Positions 24,232 to 31,582 of a stretch of DNA of 61,812 nucleotides are shown here, one piece after another. A program made the translations under genes and the position numbers. Origin of the DNA: a virus; IMG/VR virus record IMGVR_UViG_3300037264_006254, positions 1 through 61,812 of that record; one strand, written 5' to 3'. The notes under the pieces were generated by a model, which saw only the letters and a program-made list of their open reading frames with translations, was not told where the DNA came from and did not search any database. Each line of letters opens with the position of its first letter. Positions within the stretch are counted from its first letter, which is position 1.

Positions 24232-24281
24232 CGGACCGGCTCGAGCGGGTGTCGGTCCGTCCCCCGCCCAGGCGCCCGCTC
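24232..24281. terminator. GC-rich hairpins between convergent gene blocks
   Basis: Two overlapping inverted repeats, CGGACCG (24232-24238) with CGGTCCG (24253-24259) and GAGCGGG (24243-24249) with CCCGCTC (24275-24281), sit in the short gap between the rightward virion block and the leftward block. The arms overlap, so only one hairpin can form at a time. There is no clear T-run. Confidence 0.45.
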
Positions 24282-24289
24282 GCCGGTCT

Positions 24290-25690
24290 TCAATCGGTGA
24301 TCATTGTTTCCGGCTCATCAAGCAGCAAGTTGCGCGCCGCCTCGAGACCTTGTTGGTAGCTGTGGTCCTGATTACCATACTCATACCGCCAGGCGCCGAA
24401 CCGACCGCGGCTTAGCACACCTCGCTTTCGAAGCTGAGGTTGAAGCACCGCTAGGGCTTCTACTCGTCCCGGAGTCGGGACAGGGTACGCGTATGGAAGG
24501 TGTTCCGCCCAGAGGCTGAGCGTCTCTGTGTCCCAATTGCAATGCTCCGCGATGTCGAGCTCCACAAGTGACTTGATGCAGCGCTCGAAGAGAACATCGC
24601 GAGGAGGTATGACCTCATTTGCAGTGAACGCGATCTCACACATGTAGCCGACGGCGGGGCCTGTCCCAACGCGGTCGCGATGGCGTGTCATGGGCGCATT
24701 GGCCTTGGCGTATTTGGTGAAGTTCGTGACTCGGTAGAATGGTATCTCATCCCGCGGTTGCGGGTAGTAGGCCCAGCTCCAGTCGGGCAGGCGCGTCTCT
24801 GCGAAACCGACGCCGATGACCATGACCTGATTGTGACGGAGCTTCATGGTCTCGAGAAGATTCTGTCCCTTGTGCAAGTCACTTTGCTCGATGAGTTGAT
24901 TCAGTGGCATCGTGCTGATTAGCTTGTCGTAGGTCGTGGTGCGACCGTCCGCGAAGTAGATGACACGCCGGCCGGTGTCGATACGAACGGTGCGAGCGTC
25001 ATAGATGATGGGGTTTCGCAGCGTCTTCGCGACTCGTCGCCAGATCTCACCCGTGCCACCAGCGGATGGGAAGCTGAACATGGAGTTCGGACCCCACGCC
25101 TTCTCTACCGTGCCGTGTGTGAGGTTTCGCAGCACAGCCTCGAGGCTGGGCTCTGAGACCCGCTCTGCCATCCAGTCACTGCTCATCTGATCGGGTGGGG
25201 TAGCCCATACCTTGGCGTTGTAGGGACCCATGAAGTGTTGATAGGCTCCTCGGCCGAATGCTCTGATTGCCCACGACTGGAAGTCATCGCCCTGCGGGTC
25301 ATCAGCACCGCGCGTAATCATGCCCTTGATGACGTCATACGCCATGTCGGGCGGCATGTCACTTGGGTGGTTCTGAAACGGGTACGGGACCTCACGGTAG
25401 TCAGTCTGTGCTGAATCGCAGACGAGAATGTGACTGGAGCGGTCATGCCGCTCAATCTCATCACCCATGACCTCTTCGAGGACGTGATCGAACTCACCGA
25501 AATGACTGAAGACGACGTGACCGCCCTTGTCCCAGGTGAACCCAGCTGGGTCAACCTTGCTTCCGGCAAGACCGCCGGCGGTGCGGCTCGCCTCGAAGAG
25601 CTGATATTCGGTGTGGCCGAGCTCATCGAGAGCGCGCGCAGCACCGAGGCCGGTTGGTCCCGCACCGAGGATGACGATGCGATTGCTCAC
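24290..25690 (-). CDS. FAD-dependent oxidoreductase, UDP-galactopyranose mutase-like
   Basis: A 466-residue flavoprotein. I place the start at GTG 25690, which overlaps the stop of the upstream gene (GTGA). The dinucleotide-binding VILGAGPTGLGAARAL is at residues 5-20, followed by ExSRTAGGLAG and DKGGHVVFSH, the FAD and substrate pattern shared by UDP-galactopyranose mutases and related amine-oxidase-fold enzymes. A later YDKLISTMPLNQLI segment fits the same family. It is paired with a glycosyltransferase-like gene, so I infer that it makes or isomerises a nucleotide sugar. The substrate is not known; a protoporphyrinogen-oxidase-like role is less likely here. Confidence 0.7.
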   Translation of the reverse strand: MSNRIVILGAGPTGLGAARALDELGHTEYQLFEASRTAGGLAGSKVDPAGFTWDKGGHVVFSHFGEFDHVLEEVMGDEIERHDRSSHILVCDSAQTDYREVPYPFQNHPSDMPPDMAYDVIKGMITRGADDPQGDDFQSWAIRAFGRGAYQHFMGPYNAKVWATPPDQMSSDWMAERVSEPSLEAVLRNLTHGTVEKAWGPNSMFSFPSAGGTGEIWRRVAKTLRNPIIYDARTVRIDTGRRVIYFADGRTTTYDKLISTMPLNQLIEQSDLHKGQNLLETMKLRHNQVMVIGVGFAETRLPDWSWAYYPQPRDEIPFYRVTNFTKYAKANAPMTRHRDRVGTGPAVGYMCEIAFTANEVIPPRDVLFERCIKSLVELDIAEHCNWDTETLSLWAEHLPYAYPVPTPGRVEALAVLQPQLRKRGVLSRGRFGAWRYEYGNQDHSYQQGLEAARNLLLDEPETMITD

Positions 25691-26733
25691 CTTGCAGCAC
25701 GTTTCATCGCGTCGCTGATCGTTTGATCTGCGTGTTCCCGCGACCAATAGTGCTGATAGATCGCGATTTGCTGCTGGCGACCGAGCTCCCAGAGCTCATA
25801 GTCACCGAGCTGCTCGATTTGTTCCGCGGTCTGCTGAAACGCGGGACCGAGCACGCCGGCCTCAGCTGGATCGCCCAGGATCACACTGCCAGTGGCGGCC
25901 GTGTAGTTGTAGCGAATGCGCCACCAGCCCGATCCCATGAGACGCGTGTAGCGAGGTGAAAGCGTGCCCCAGTTTTGTGAGGTTCGGTCGAGAACCTCCT
26001 GCTCAGTAACGCGCTCAGCCTTGAGCTTGCGGGAGCCGAGATACATGACCGGCCACTCGATCCCTTGTTTGTTCACCCACTTGTCCTGGGGTGAAAGCGC
26101 CGCGCAGATCCACTGGCGATTTCTGTCGGAGCTCAGCTCCGGCAGAATCTTGCCGTCGAAGGCATATGGGCTGTAGTCGACGCAGGTAAGCTGCTCCGCA
26201 GTTGCTGGGAGAGCCTCTGTGAACTGGCTGTGGTCACCCCAAGCAAAAGCGGGCAGGATACCGGCCCAGTGCAGTGGCCAGGGGTCTCGGAGGCGTTGAG
26301 CGCCGTACATGAGCTGATCGTGATATAGATCACAAGTCTCATCATCTTCCTTGTGGTAGAGACGAGCCGCATCCGTGCCCTTACCGATGGTCTTGTTGAG
26401 GTACCAAGGATGAGTTCCGAGCGTACGAAGGTGGCTCATTTGGGAACTCATCTGCCAGTCTGATTCATACAGCAAAACCGGAGTGTCGTCCTGCTGAGCG
26501 ACCCACAGCATTCCGAGAACGCCGTGTCTGGTGTTGAAGGAAAGGGCCTGGTTGAGCACGCCGATGATGAGGTCGTAGCCGCTGAGGTCCTCACCGACGC
26601 TGACGCGCCGCTGCTCAAGTGTGCCGATCCGACGGGCCGCGTCGAGAAGGGGCTGATCCATGTTCCAACGAATGGCATCACGCTTGGCATCGCCACACTC
26701 GCGGGCTGACATGCCGGTGTAGAGGATTTTCAC
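25687..26733 (-). CDS. Putative glycosyltransferase (GT-B-like)
   Basis: A 348-residue protein. It begins MKILYTGMSARECGDAKRD, as GT-B enzymes begin with a first Rossmann strand, has DLIIGVLNQAL and DDTPVLLYESDWQ in the N-terminal half, and a C-terminal half with YLGSRK, a helix, SVILGDPAEAGVLGPAF and a long closing helix, the usual GT-B C-domain order. The family is not certain. It overlaps the mutase-like gene by four bases and probably uses its product. In a DNA-replication arm, a DNA-base glycosyltransferase is an attractive reading but unproven. Confidence 0.55.
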   Translation of the reverse strand: MKILYTGMSARECGDAKRDAIRWNMDQPLLDAARRIGTLEQRRVSVGEDLSGYDLIIGVLNQALSFNTRHGVLGMLWVAQQDDTPVLLYESDWQMSSQMSHLRTLGTHPWYLNKTIGKGTDAARLYHKEDDETCDLYHDQLMYGAQRLRDPWPLHWAGILPAFAWGDHSQFTEALPATAEQLTCVDYSPYAFDGKILPELSSDRNRQWICAALSPQDKWVNKQGIEWPVMYLGSRKLKAERVTEQEVLDRTSQNWGTLSPRYTRLMGSGWWRIRYNYTAATGSVILGDPAEAGVLGPAFQQTAEQIEQLGDYELWELGRQQQIAIYQHYWSREHADQTISDAMKRAAR

Positions 26734-27023
26734 TCTGATATCTCAAGAAGCTCGATGACGGTACGACCCCGATCATAGTGAAGCACGGGATCAATGATGT
26801 ATTGGCCCTCGAGATTACATGCCTGCACTTGAAACGACGGCGCCGTGTCAGTGTTCCACGTCGCGGCCTCAAATTCTTCAAGACAAGCGACGAAGTGCTT
26901 TTGCCACTTTACCGGCATCGATTGAAGTAGCGAACGGTTGAGCACGAGGTAGTTAGAGTAGCTGAGACCGAACATGAGGTGAATCGGCTCAGAATCGTTA
27001 GAACAGACGCGACTGACCTTCAT
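26730..27023 (-). CDS. Hypothetical protein, first gene of the sugar cluster
   Basis: A 97-residue protein with no recognised family (YSNYLVLNRSLLQSMPVKWQ ... EEFEAATWNTDT). Its ATG lies six bases after a -10 box (27030-27038), so it is predicted to be translated from a leaderless mRNA. Its stop overlaps the next ATG, making it the first gene of a three-gene unit with the glycosyltransferase-like and mutase-like genes. Confidence 0.6.
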   Translation of the reverse strand: MKVSRVCSNDSEPIHLMFGLSYSNYLVLNRSLLQSMPVKWQKHFVACLEEFEAATWNTDTAPSFQVQACNLEGQYIIDPVLHYDRGRTVIELLEISE

Positions 27024-27029
27024 GCCTAG

Positions 27030-27038
27030 ACTATATCA
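27030..27038 (-). promoter_or_regulatory. Extended -10 promoter, leaderless arrangement
   Basis: TGATATAGT on the minus strand (TG + A + TATAGT), then CTAGGC, then the ATG at 27023. The start codon is six bases from the -10 box, where transcription would begin. No clear -35 hexamer is visible. Confidence 0.55.
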
Positions 27039-27041
27039 GCT

Positions 27042-28427
27042 CTAGAACCTGGGATTTTCGGCCCATTCAACGTACTCTGGGACGCCGGGGCGAGCGTCGA
27101 TCTCTTTGGTGAGCGCGACCGAACGCGAGTCACCCTCAGAGCCATCCTTCTCACTGCGATACCTCTTGAAGTCGTTGCTCACGTCGAGCTTGTACTCCCG
27201 ATCACCGATGAGGTCACCCCGCCACTCACCCGGGCTACCATCGAGGGCACGCTTAATCCACCCACCGACCCAACGACCGCACGGCACAGTCACGGCCTTG
27301 CCATATACGGCTTGACCGCCGCCTTGTGTGTAGGAGTCGAGCTGCCAGGCGTCGGGGAAGCCCATGATGCGAGCGGCCTCACGGTAGGTGAGGGTACGGT
27401 CCTGCCACGGGTGGATGATGCACGTCAGCCCATTGCCGGCGAGCACCCGCCCGATCTTCTCACGCTTCCACCGTTGCGGCTGGTAGACACCGCCCTGAAA
27501 GTCGGTTCGGAGACAGGTAGCCTGAGCCTTCGCGTCCCAGCCCTCTGGGAACTGACCTCCGGTCGCGTCATAGTGACGCTTGATCACATCGACCATCTGT
27601 TGGCCGGGAGCCCACTCTCCGGTAGAGAGCGCGGCGGCTACCCTGCTGAAATGCCCCAGCTCGCGGCCGGTCTTATCACCGTAGGTCATCAGGCCATCCA
27701 CCTCGCCGCTTTTGTTACGGTAGGGTGCGGCCCAAGAGGTAGCTGATCGTGCGTAAGCCAGTGGACCCCACTCCTCGATCGGCAGATCAAGATCGCCGAT
27801 CGCCATCTCGATCGTCGGGACACCATGCTTGAGAAGTGGTGTTTCGATACCAAACGGAACCTTGCTTAGCACGAGGAAGTACCGCCGACGCACTGAGCAA
27901 CCACCCACGGACGCGGCGTTGTGAAACGTGTGTGTCAGTGTGTACTGCTCGCCGGTGAGCTCCTCGAGGTGATTCCGAAGTGCGAGCATGAGACTGTGAC
28001 CGCCCTTTGGTGTGTCTTTTCCAGCTCCCTGCACTGACTCCATTACCACGATCGTCGGGCCCAGACCGTCGTTCACACGGGCGGCAAGTTCCATTGTGAT
28101 CCACATGCAGGAGTTAACGGGAGCGTCGGCGCCGCGATAGTCCTTGCGCCCTCCACCTGCGTTTCCAGCACGGACGGACATCAAGCTGAACCCGGAACAC
28201 GGCGGAAGTGAGGCAACGACGCTGATGTCGTTCAATGGCTCCCACTCTGCTGGCATTCCGATTTGATAGTCCCACTTCTTACCGAGTAGTTCGCGGTTCG
28301 CGTCGCACTGAGCGATTCCGAAACCACCCTTTTGTTCATATCTCCGTTGAAGCTCCAATCCAGATTGAACGAGACCGAGATCAAGACCTCCGCCAAAAGT
28401 CTGGCAACCCACGTACTTGTACTTCAT
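27042..28427 (-). CDS. DNA (cytosine-5) methyltransferase
   Basis: A 461-residue C5-cytosine methyltransferase. Motif I is TFGGGLDLG (10-18), motif IV is PPCSGFS with the catalytic Cys77, motif VI is diverged (VVMESVQ in place of ENV), motif VIII is SVRRRYF, and motifs IX-X are GFPDAW and GGQAVYGKAVTVPCGRWVGGW. The start at ATG 28427 overlaps the upstream stop (TGATG); an ATG nine bases earlier is also possible. It methylates cytosine in a specific sequence, either for protection against host restriction or to supply 5-methylcytosine for further modification. No cognate endonuclease gene is seen. Confidence 0.88.
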   Translation of the reverse strand: MKYKYVGCQTFGGGLDLGLVQSGLELQRRYEQKGGFGIAQCDANRELLGKKWDYQIGMPAEWEPLNDISVVASLPPCSGFSLMSVRAGNAGGGRKDYRGADAPVNSCMWITMELAARVNDGLGPTIVVMESVQGAGKDTPKGGHSLMLALRNHLEELTGEQYTLTHTFHNAASVGGCSVRRRYFLVLSKVPFGIETPLLKHGVPTIEMAIGDLDLPIEEWGPLAYARSATSWAAPYRNKSGEVDGLMTYGDKTGRELGHFSRVAAALSTGEWAPGQQMVDVIKRHYDATGGQFPEGWDAKAQATCLRTDFQGGVYQPQRWKREKIGRVLAGNGLTCIIHPWQDRTLTYREAARIMGFPDAWQLDSYTQGGGQAVYGKAVTVPCGRWVGGWIKRALDGSPGEWRGDLIGDREYKLDVSNDFKRYRSEKDGSEGDSRSVALTKEIDARPGVPEYVEWAENPRF

Positions 28428-28849
28428 CAGTCCCATCCCTCAGATTCAGGTTCATCAGTTGCATTGCCGTTCTCGTCTTTGTTGGTTTCGGCTTCATAAA
28501 GACCGGCTTGGCGCGAACGGTTGACCTGTTGCTTCGCCGCATAGCGAGCTGATAGCTCATCATCGCTGAGACCAAGTGCGCAGGCGAGATTAGCGACGAA
28601 ATGAAGCACGTCCACCAACTCCTGCACTGCACGATCACGGTGGATGACTTTACCTCGATCCGCGACCCACGGCTTCCAGCTCGGTACCTCCGCGAGAAAC
28701 TCACCCAGCTCAGCCACCAACGCGGTTACGTTCCACGTGATGTAGTCAGCTAGCTCCACATCCGGAAGCAGGTCAACATTCACGTCGAATGCCTCACGCT
28801 GAAGGCGACCGGTCTCCTCAAGCCAAGAGCCGAACATCGGCGCGGTCAT
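28427..28849 (-). CDS. dUTPase/dCTPase-like phosphohydrolase (all-alpha, MazG type)
   Basis: A 140-residue all-helical protein with the metal-binding ELGEF and ELVDVLHF motifs (E-x-x-E ... E-x-x-D pattern) and the AAKQQVNRSRQAG segment of dimeric phage dUTPases. Such enzymes hydrolyse dUTP, or dCTP in T4-like phages, to the monophosphate and so keep unwanted nucleotides out of phage DNA. Substrate cannot be told from sequence. In this genome, with a hydroxymethylase-like gene, dCTP is a real candidate. Confidence 0.75.
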   Translation of the reverse strand: MTAPMFGSWLEETGRLQREAFDVNVDLLPDVELADYITWNVTALVAELGEFLAEVPSWKPWVADRGKVIHRDRAVQELVDVLHFVANLACALGLSDDELSARYAAKQQVNRSRQAGLYEAETNKDENGNATDEPESEGWD

Positions 28850-29517
28850 TAGAACGGCGGCTCAGGCGCGACACCGGGCTGGATGGTAGCCGGCGGAGCC
28901 GGCGGAGCCGGCGCGGCCGGTGGGACCGGCACCTCAGCAACCGGCGCCGCGGGTGTCGGGGTCGGGGCGGTAGGAGCAGGCGGGGCCGCCGGTGGGGCGG
29001 GCGGGGCGGGGGCCACCGGCGGCACCGGCGCCTGCTGAGGAGTTGGAACGGGTGGGGGTGGAACCGCACCGACTTGTGCCGGAGGTATCGAGCTGAACGC
29101 GGCAGCAGGCTGCACATCATCCACATCGACAGTCGGCTTGTTCTTGTACGAACCGATGCTGGTGGTGAAGACCGCTGTGCGATCGGTGAGCGCCTGCGCT
29201 ACGGACTCGATCGCCGGCTGGGTATTGAACCAGTCGCCGGTGAGACCGAATGCAGCCATGTGACGGAAAAAGATCGCCATTGAGTCAGCGCTCTCCGGAC
29301 TGATGACGAAGTTGTTCCAGATGGTCTTCTTCGCGTGAGGACCTTCCTCGATCTTCGCGCGGACCTTGATCATCTGCTTCTGCCCGTTGCTGCAAGGCTT
29401 GACTTCTGCTTTGGCGATGCGAACGAGATAGTCACCCGCCGGGACGGGAGTGGTATCGGTCGGGATGTCCGACTTCTCCGCCTCCGCCTGCAGCTGTGCC
29501 CAGTTGAACTCACTCAT
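28849..29517 (-). CDS. SSB-like protein with Pro/Ala-rich tail (DUF669-type)
   Basis: A 222-residue protein. Residues 1-135 resemble the DUF669-type phage proteins (PVPAGDYLVRIAKAEVKP ... QMIKVRAKIEEGPHAKKTIWNNFVIS) that serve as single-stranded DNA binding proteins. Residues 136-222 are a disordered Pro/Ala tail ending EPPF, like the terminal Phe of SSB C-terminal tips that recruit partner proteins. Neighbours are a Sak4-like ATPase and a Cas4-like nuclease, a usual recombination set. Confidence 0.65.
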   Translation of the reverse strand: MSEFNWAQLQAEAEKSDIPTDTTPVPAGDYLVRIAKAEVKPCSNGQKQMIKVRAKIEEGPHAKKTIWNNFVISPESADSMAIFFRHMAAFGLTGDWFNTQPAIESVAQALTDRTAVFTTSIGSYKNKPTVDVDDVQPAAAFSSIPPAQVGAVPPPPVPTPQQAPVPPVAPAPPAPPAAPPAPTAPTPTPAAPVAEVPVPPAAPAPPAPPATIQPGVAPEPPF

Positions 29518-29528
29518 GAATAAACCTT

Positions 29529-30272
29529 TCAGGTGTTGGCGTCGATGACCGCGAGCATCTGCTCGAGATCTGGGTTCTGAATCGTCGGACCGTAGTGTAC
29601 CGTCAATGCGTTGGTACGGTCTTTGGCGTCTAGATCTCCAAGTGGAGCGATGAGCATCTGCCGGTTTAGGTTCCCATCCGGGTCCGTGGCGACGTAGAGG
29701 TACCCCACCACGTCGATAAAACCGGGCAGGGTCAACGCGAGCTGTCCCTTGACAAGGGGGCGAAACTTTCCATCACGGAAGTGAGTCAGGGCGATGAGCA
29801 TCACACACTCAAGCGGCCTGGTCGGGTGGTAGAGCAGGTCGCGCAGTTTGCGAATCTGATCTTCCATGACCCGGAGGACCGTGCCCCAGTCCTGCTGATT
29901 GGGCTGCTCGATGCCACTGGTCTGGTCGATGGCTCGCTTCTGCAGCTCAGTCAAGGAGTCGACGACGACGCTGCGGAACGGGTGCTGACCCGAATTGAGC
30001 CAGTTGTACGCCAGTGACATGGTGTTGAAGTCCCGAGTAAGGATAATGCACGTTACCCACTCGACTTCCTCAATCTCACCGGTCGGGGTCTTACGACCAA
30101 AGCCCGGTTGCGGTGGGGCCTCCATATCGGGATTCCAATAGACCTTCTGACCCGGGATGAACCGGCTGCCTCCCTCACAGTCGAGGATGAGACGATACGC
30201 CGGTGCGGTCGCGCCTAGCCAGGACTTTCCAGTTCCCGGCTCGCCGTGTACACAGATAGAAACACTTCTCAC
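29529..30272 (-). CDS. Sak4-like RecA-type ATPase
   Basis: A 247-residue single-domain ATPase starting at GTG 30272. Walker A is GEPGTGKS (10-17), Walker B is FRSVVVDSLTEL, and QKRAIDQTSG follows. This is the AAA_24/Sak4 pattern of phage single-strand annealing or RecA-like recombinases, which usually work with an SSB-like protein encoded beside them, as here. Confidence 0.78.
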   Translation of the reverse strand: MRSVSICVHGEPGTGKSWLGATAPAYRLILDCEGGSRFIPGQKVYWNPDMEAPPQPGFGRKTPTGEIEEVEWVTCIILTRDFNTMSLAYNWLNSGQHPFRSVVVDSLTELQKRAIDQTSGIEQPNQQDWGTVLRVMEDQIRKLRDLLYHPTRPLECVMLIALTHFRDGKFRPLVKGQLALTLPGFIDVVGYLYVATDPDGNLNRQMLIAPLGDLDAKDRTNALTVHYGPTIQNPDLEQMLAVIDANT

Positions 30273-31268
30273 TCAGGCCTCCCCGCCTTGTTCCGTGGAC
30301 ACAGTATCACGTTCTGGAGACACCGGCTCGCGGTGGTGCTCATGCGGATCACACTCCTCAAAGCTCGTCATGAGGAGGTGTTCCGGGTCCGCGTGCGGGT
30401 CGTCGAACAATGGGCAGACGTGGAAGAAGTCACAGCTCCACGTGCAGTCCGGGGCCGGCGTTGGGTACGCGACCGCGGTGATCCCTTTCTCATTCTCGTC
30501 GAGACACCGACGCTCGAACTCAAGCATGTCCATGATCTCGCAGTAGAGCCGATTCCAGAACTGACGAAGCTCCGCGTCGCTGACGTAGACGTCGTAGTCG
30601 CGGAAGAAGGGCGGCTTGGCACGCGCGGTACGCTTGCTCTTCTTGAGCATGCGATACCTCTGAAGCCGAACCGGCTCGCCGCCAAGTACGCGCCGGATGA
30701 GCGCATACATGCGAAACTGCTCATCCATCGGCAGCGTCTTCAACGGCTCGTCGAGAGACCCGACCGTCTTGAAGTCGACGAAACCCTCAGCCGACTCACC
30801 GCCGGTCATCGCAGCACTGGCAAGCATACCTCGAAGGTCGAGCTTGCCGATGAGCTTGACGCTGGGGACTGGGCTCTCACACTCAATGTGCTCCTCCACG
30901 CCGAGAATCTGAAGACCCACATCACTGCCTTCATCCTCGAGCCATTGGAAGTAGCCCTCGACCATGGCGACCGCCATGTCGTGTTCTTTGGTAATTTCCT
31001 TCCGCGTCTCATCGAAGTCCTCTGGCGTTACAGCCAGCTCATCGTCGCGAATCTGCTCGAGACACGCGATCGCGTCCTCGAGGCCTGCTGATTCACCTAG
31101 AAGGATCTTCTCGTAGTAGCATTGCAATGCGGCATGGACGCGGGTGCCGAGCTGGCGCGCGCCGGTGAACTCCAGGCGCTTCTTCCGCAGCCGTCGCACA
31201 TATGCAAGCCAGTACTTCCGCCGACACCGCTTCCACGTCTTGATCTGAGAGTTTGAGACCTCGTTCAC
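30273..31268 (-). CDS. PD-(D/E)XK nuclease, Cas4/RecB-like with Fe-S cysteines
   Basis: A 331-residue nuclease. The start is GTG 31268, overlapping the upstream TGA (GTGA); the longer open frame upstream is not needed. It opens with SNSQIKTWKRCRRKYWLAYV, the RecB-type N-terminal helix with the first Cys, has LIGKLDLRG and EGFVDFKT as the metal-binding D ... DxK core, and ends with C-x3-C-x5-C (DCTWSCDFFHVCP). These would bind a 4Fe-4S cluster as in Cas4 and AddB. Likely a 5'-end processing exonuclease for recombination. Confidence 0.82.
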   Translation of the reverse strand: MNEVSNSQIKTWKRCRRKYWLAYVRRLRKKRLEFTGARQLGTRVHAALQCYYEKILLGESAGLEDAIACLEQIRDDELAVTPEDFDETRKEITKEHDMAVAMVEGYFQWLEDEGSDVGLQILGVEEHIECESPVPSVKLIGKLDLRGMLASAAMTGGESAEGFVDFKTVGSLDEPLKTLPMDEQFRMYALIRRVLGGEPVRLQRYRMLKKSKRTARAKPPFFRDYDVYVSDAELRQFWNRLYCEIMDMLEFERRCLDENEKGITAVAYPTPAPDCTWSCDFFHVCPLFDDPHADPEHLLMTSFEECDPHEHHREPVSPERDTVSTEQGGEA

Positions 31269-31501
31269 GGTGCGTTTCGCAGGTCGTAGATCGAGTCCCA
31301 CCCGCCCACAGGCGTGCCGCCAAACTTCTCCCAGATGTCGGAACGAAAAGCGACATATTGAACCTCGATATCGCCGACACGCGCCGCCGCCTGATAGAGC
31401 TGATCCCAACTGACACCGTGCTCACGGCCCCAACGAATCAAGTCTTCATCCTCACCGATGACCGCCACGTGCGAACGGGTGAAACCCGGTACCTCTTCCA
31501 T
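31265..31501 (-). CDS. Small hypothetical protein
   Basis: A 78-residue protein preceded by GGGAGG four bases before its ATG. It has HVAVIGEDEDLIRWGREHGVSWDQL, a short helix-turn-helix-like stretch, but no family I can name. Overlaps the Cas4-like gene by four bases. Confidence 0.55.
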   Translation of the reverse strand: MEEVPGFTRSHVAVIGEDEDLIRWGREHGVSWDQLYQAAARVGDIEVQYVAFRSDIWEKFGGTPVGGWDSIYDLRNAP

Positions 31502-31535
31502 TTGGCCTCCCAGCCTTTCTCTAGAGCCTCCCAGA

Positions 31536-31574
31536 GAGGCGGCGGGCCAAGACCAACAGAACTCCCGCCGCCTC
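31536..31574 (-). terminator. Strong inverted repeat after the helicase gene
   Basis: A perfect 11-bp inverted repeat, GAGGCGGCGGG (31536-31546) with CCCGCCGCCTC (31564-31574), fills the gap between the SNF2-type helicase stop and the next gene. There is no T-run, so it may be an attenuator or an mRNA-stabilising hairpin instead of a true terminator. Confidence 0.5.
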
Positions 31575-31582
31575 CAGGGACC

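Noticed and set aside
30297-30320. TGATACTGT on the minus strand as another promoter of the shared family
   Set aside because: Lies inside the end of the Cas4-like gene and lacks the conserved AAT/AGT end; probably chance.
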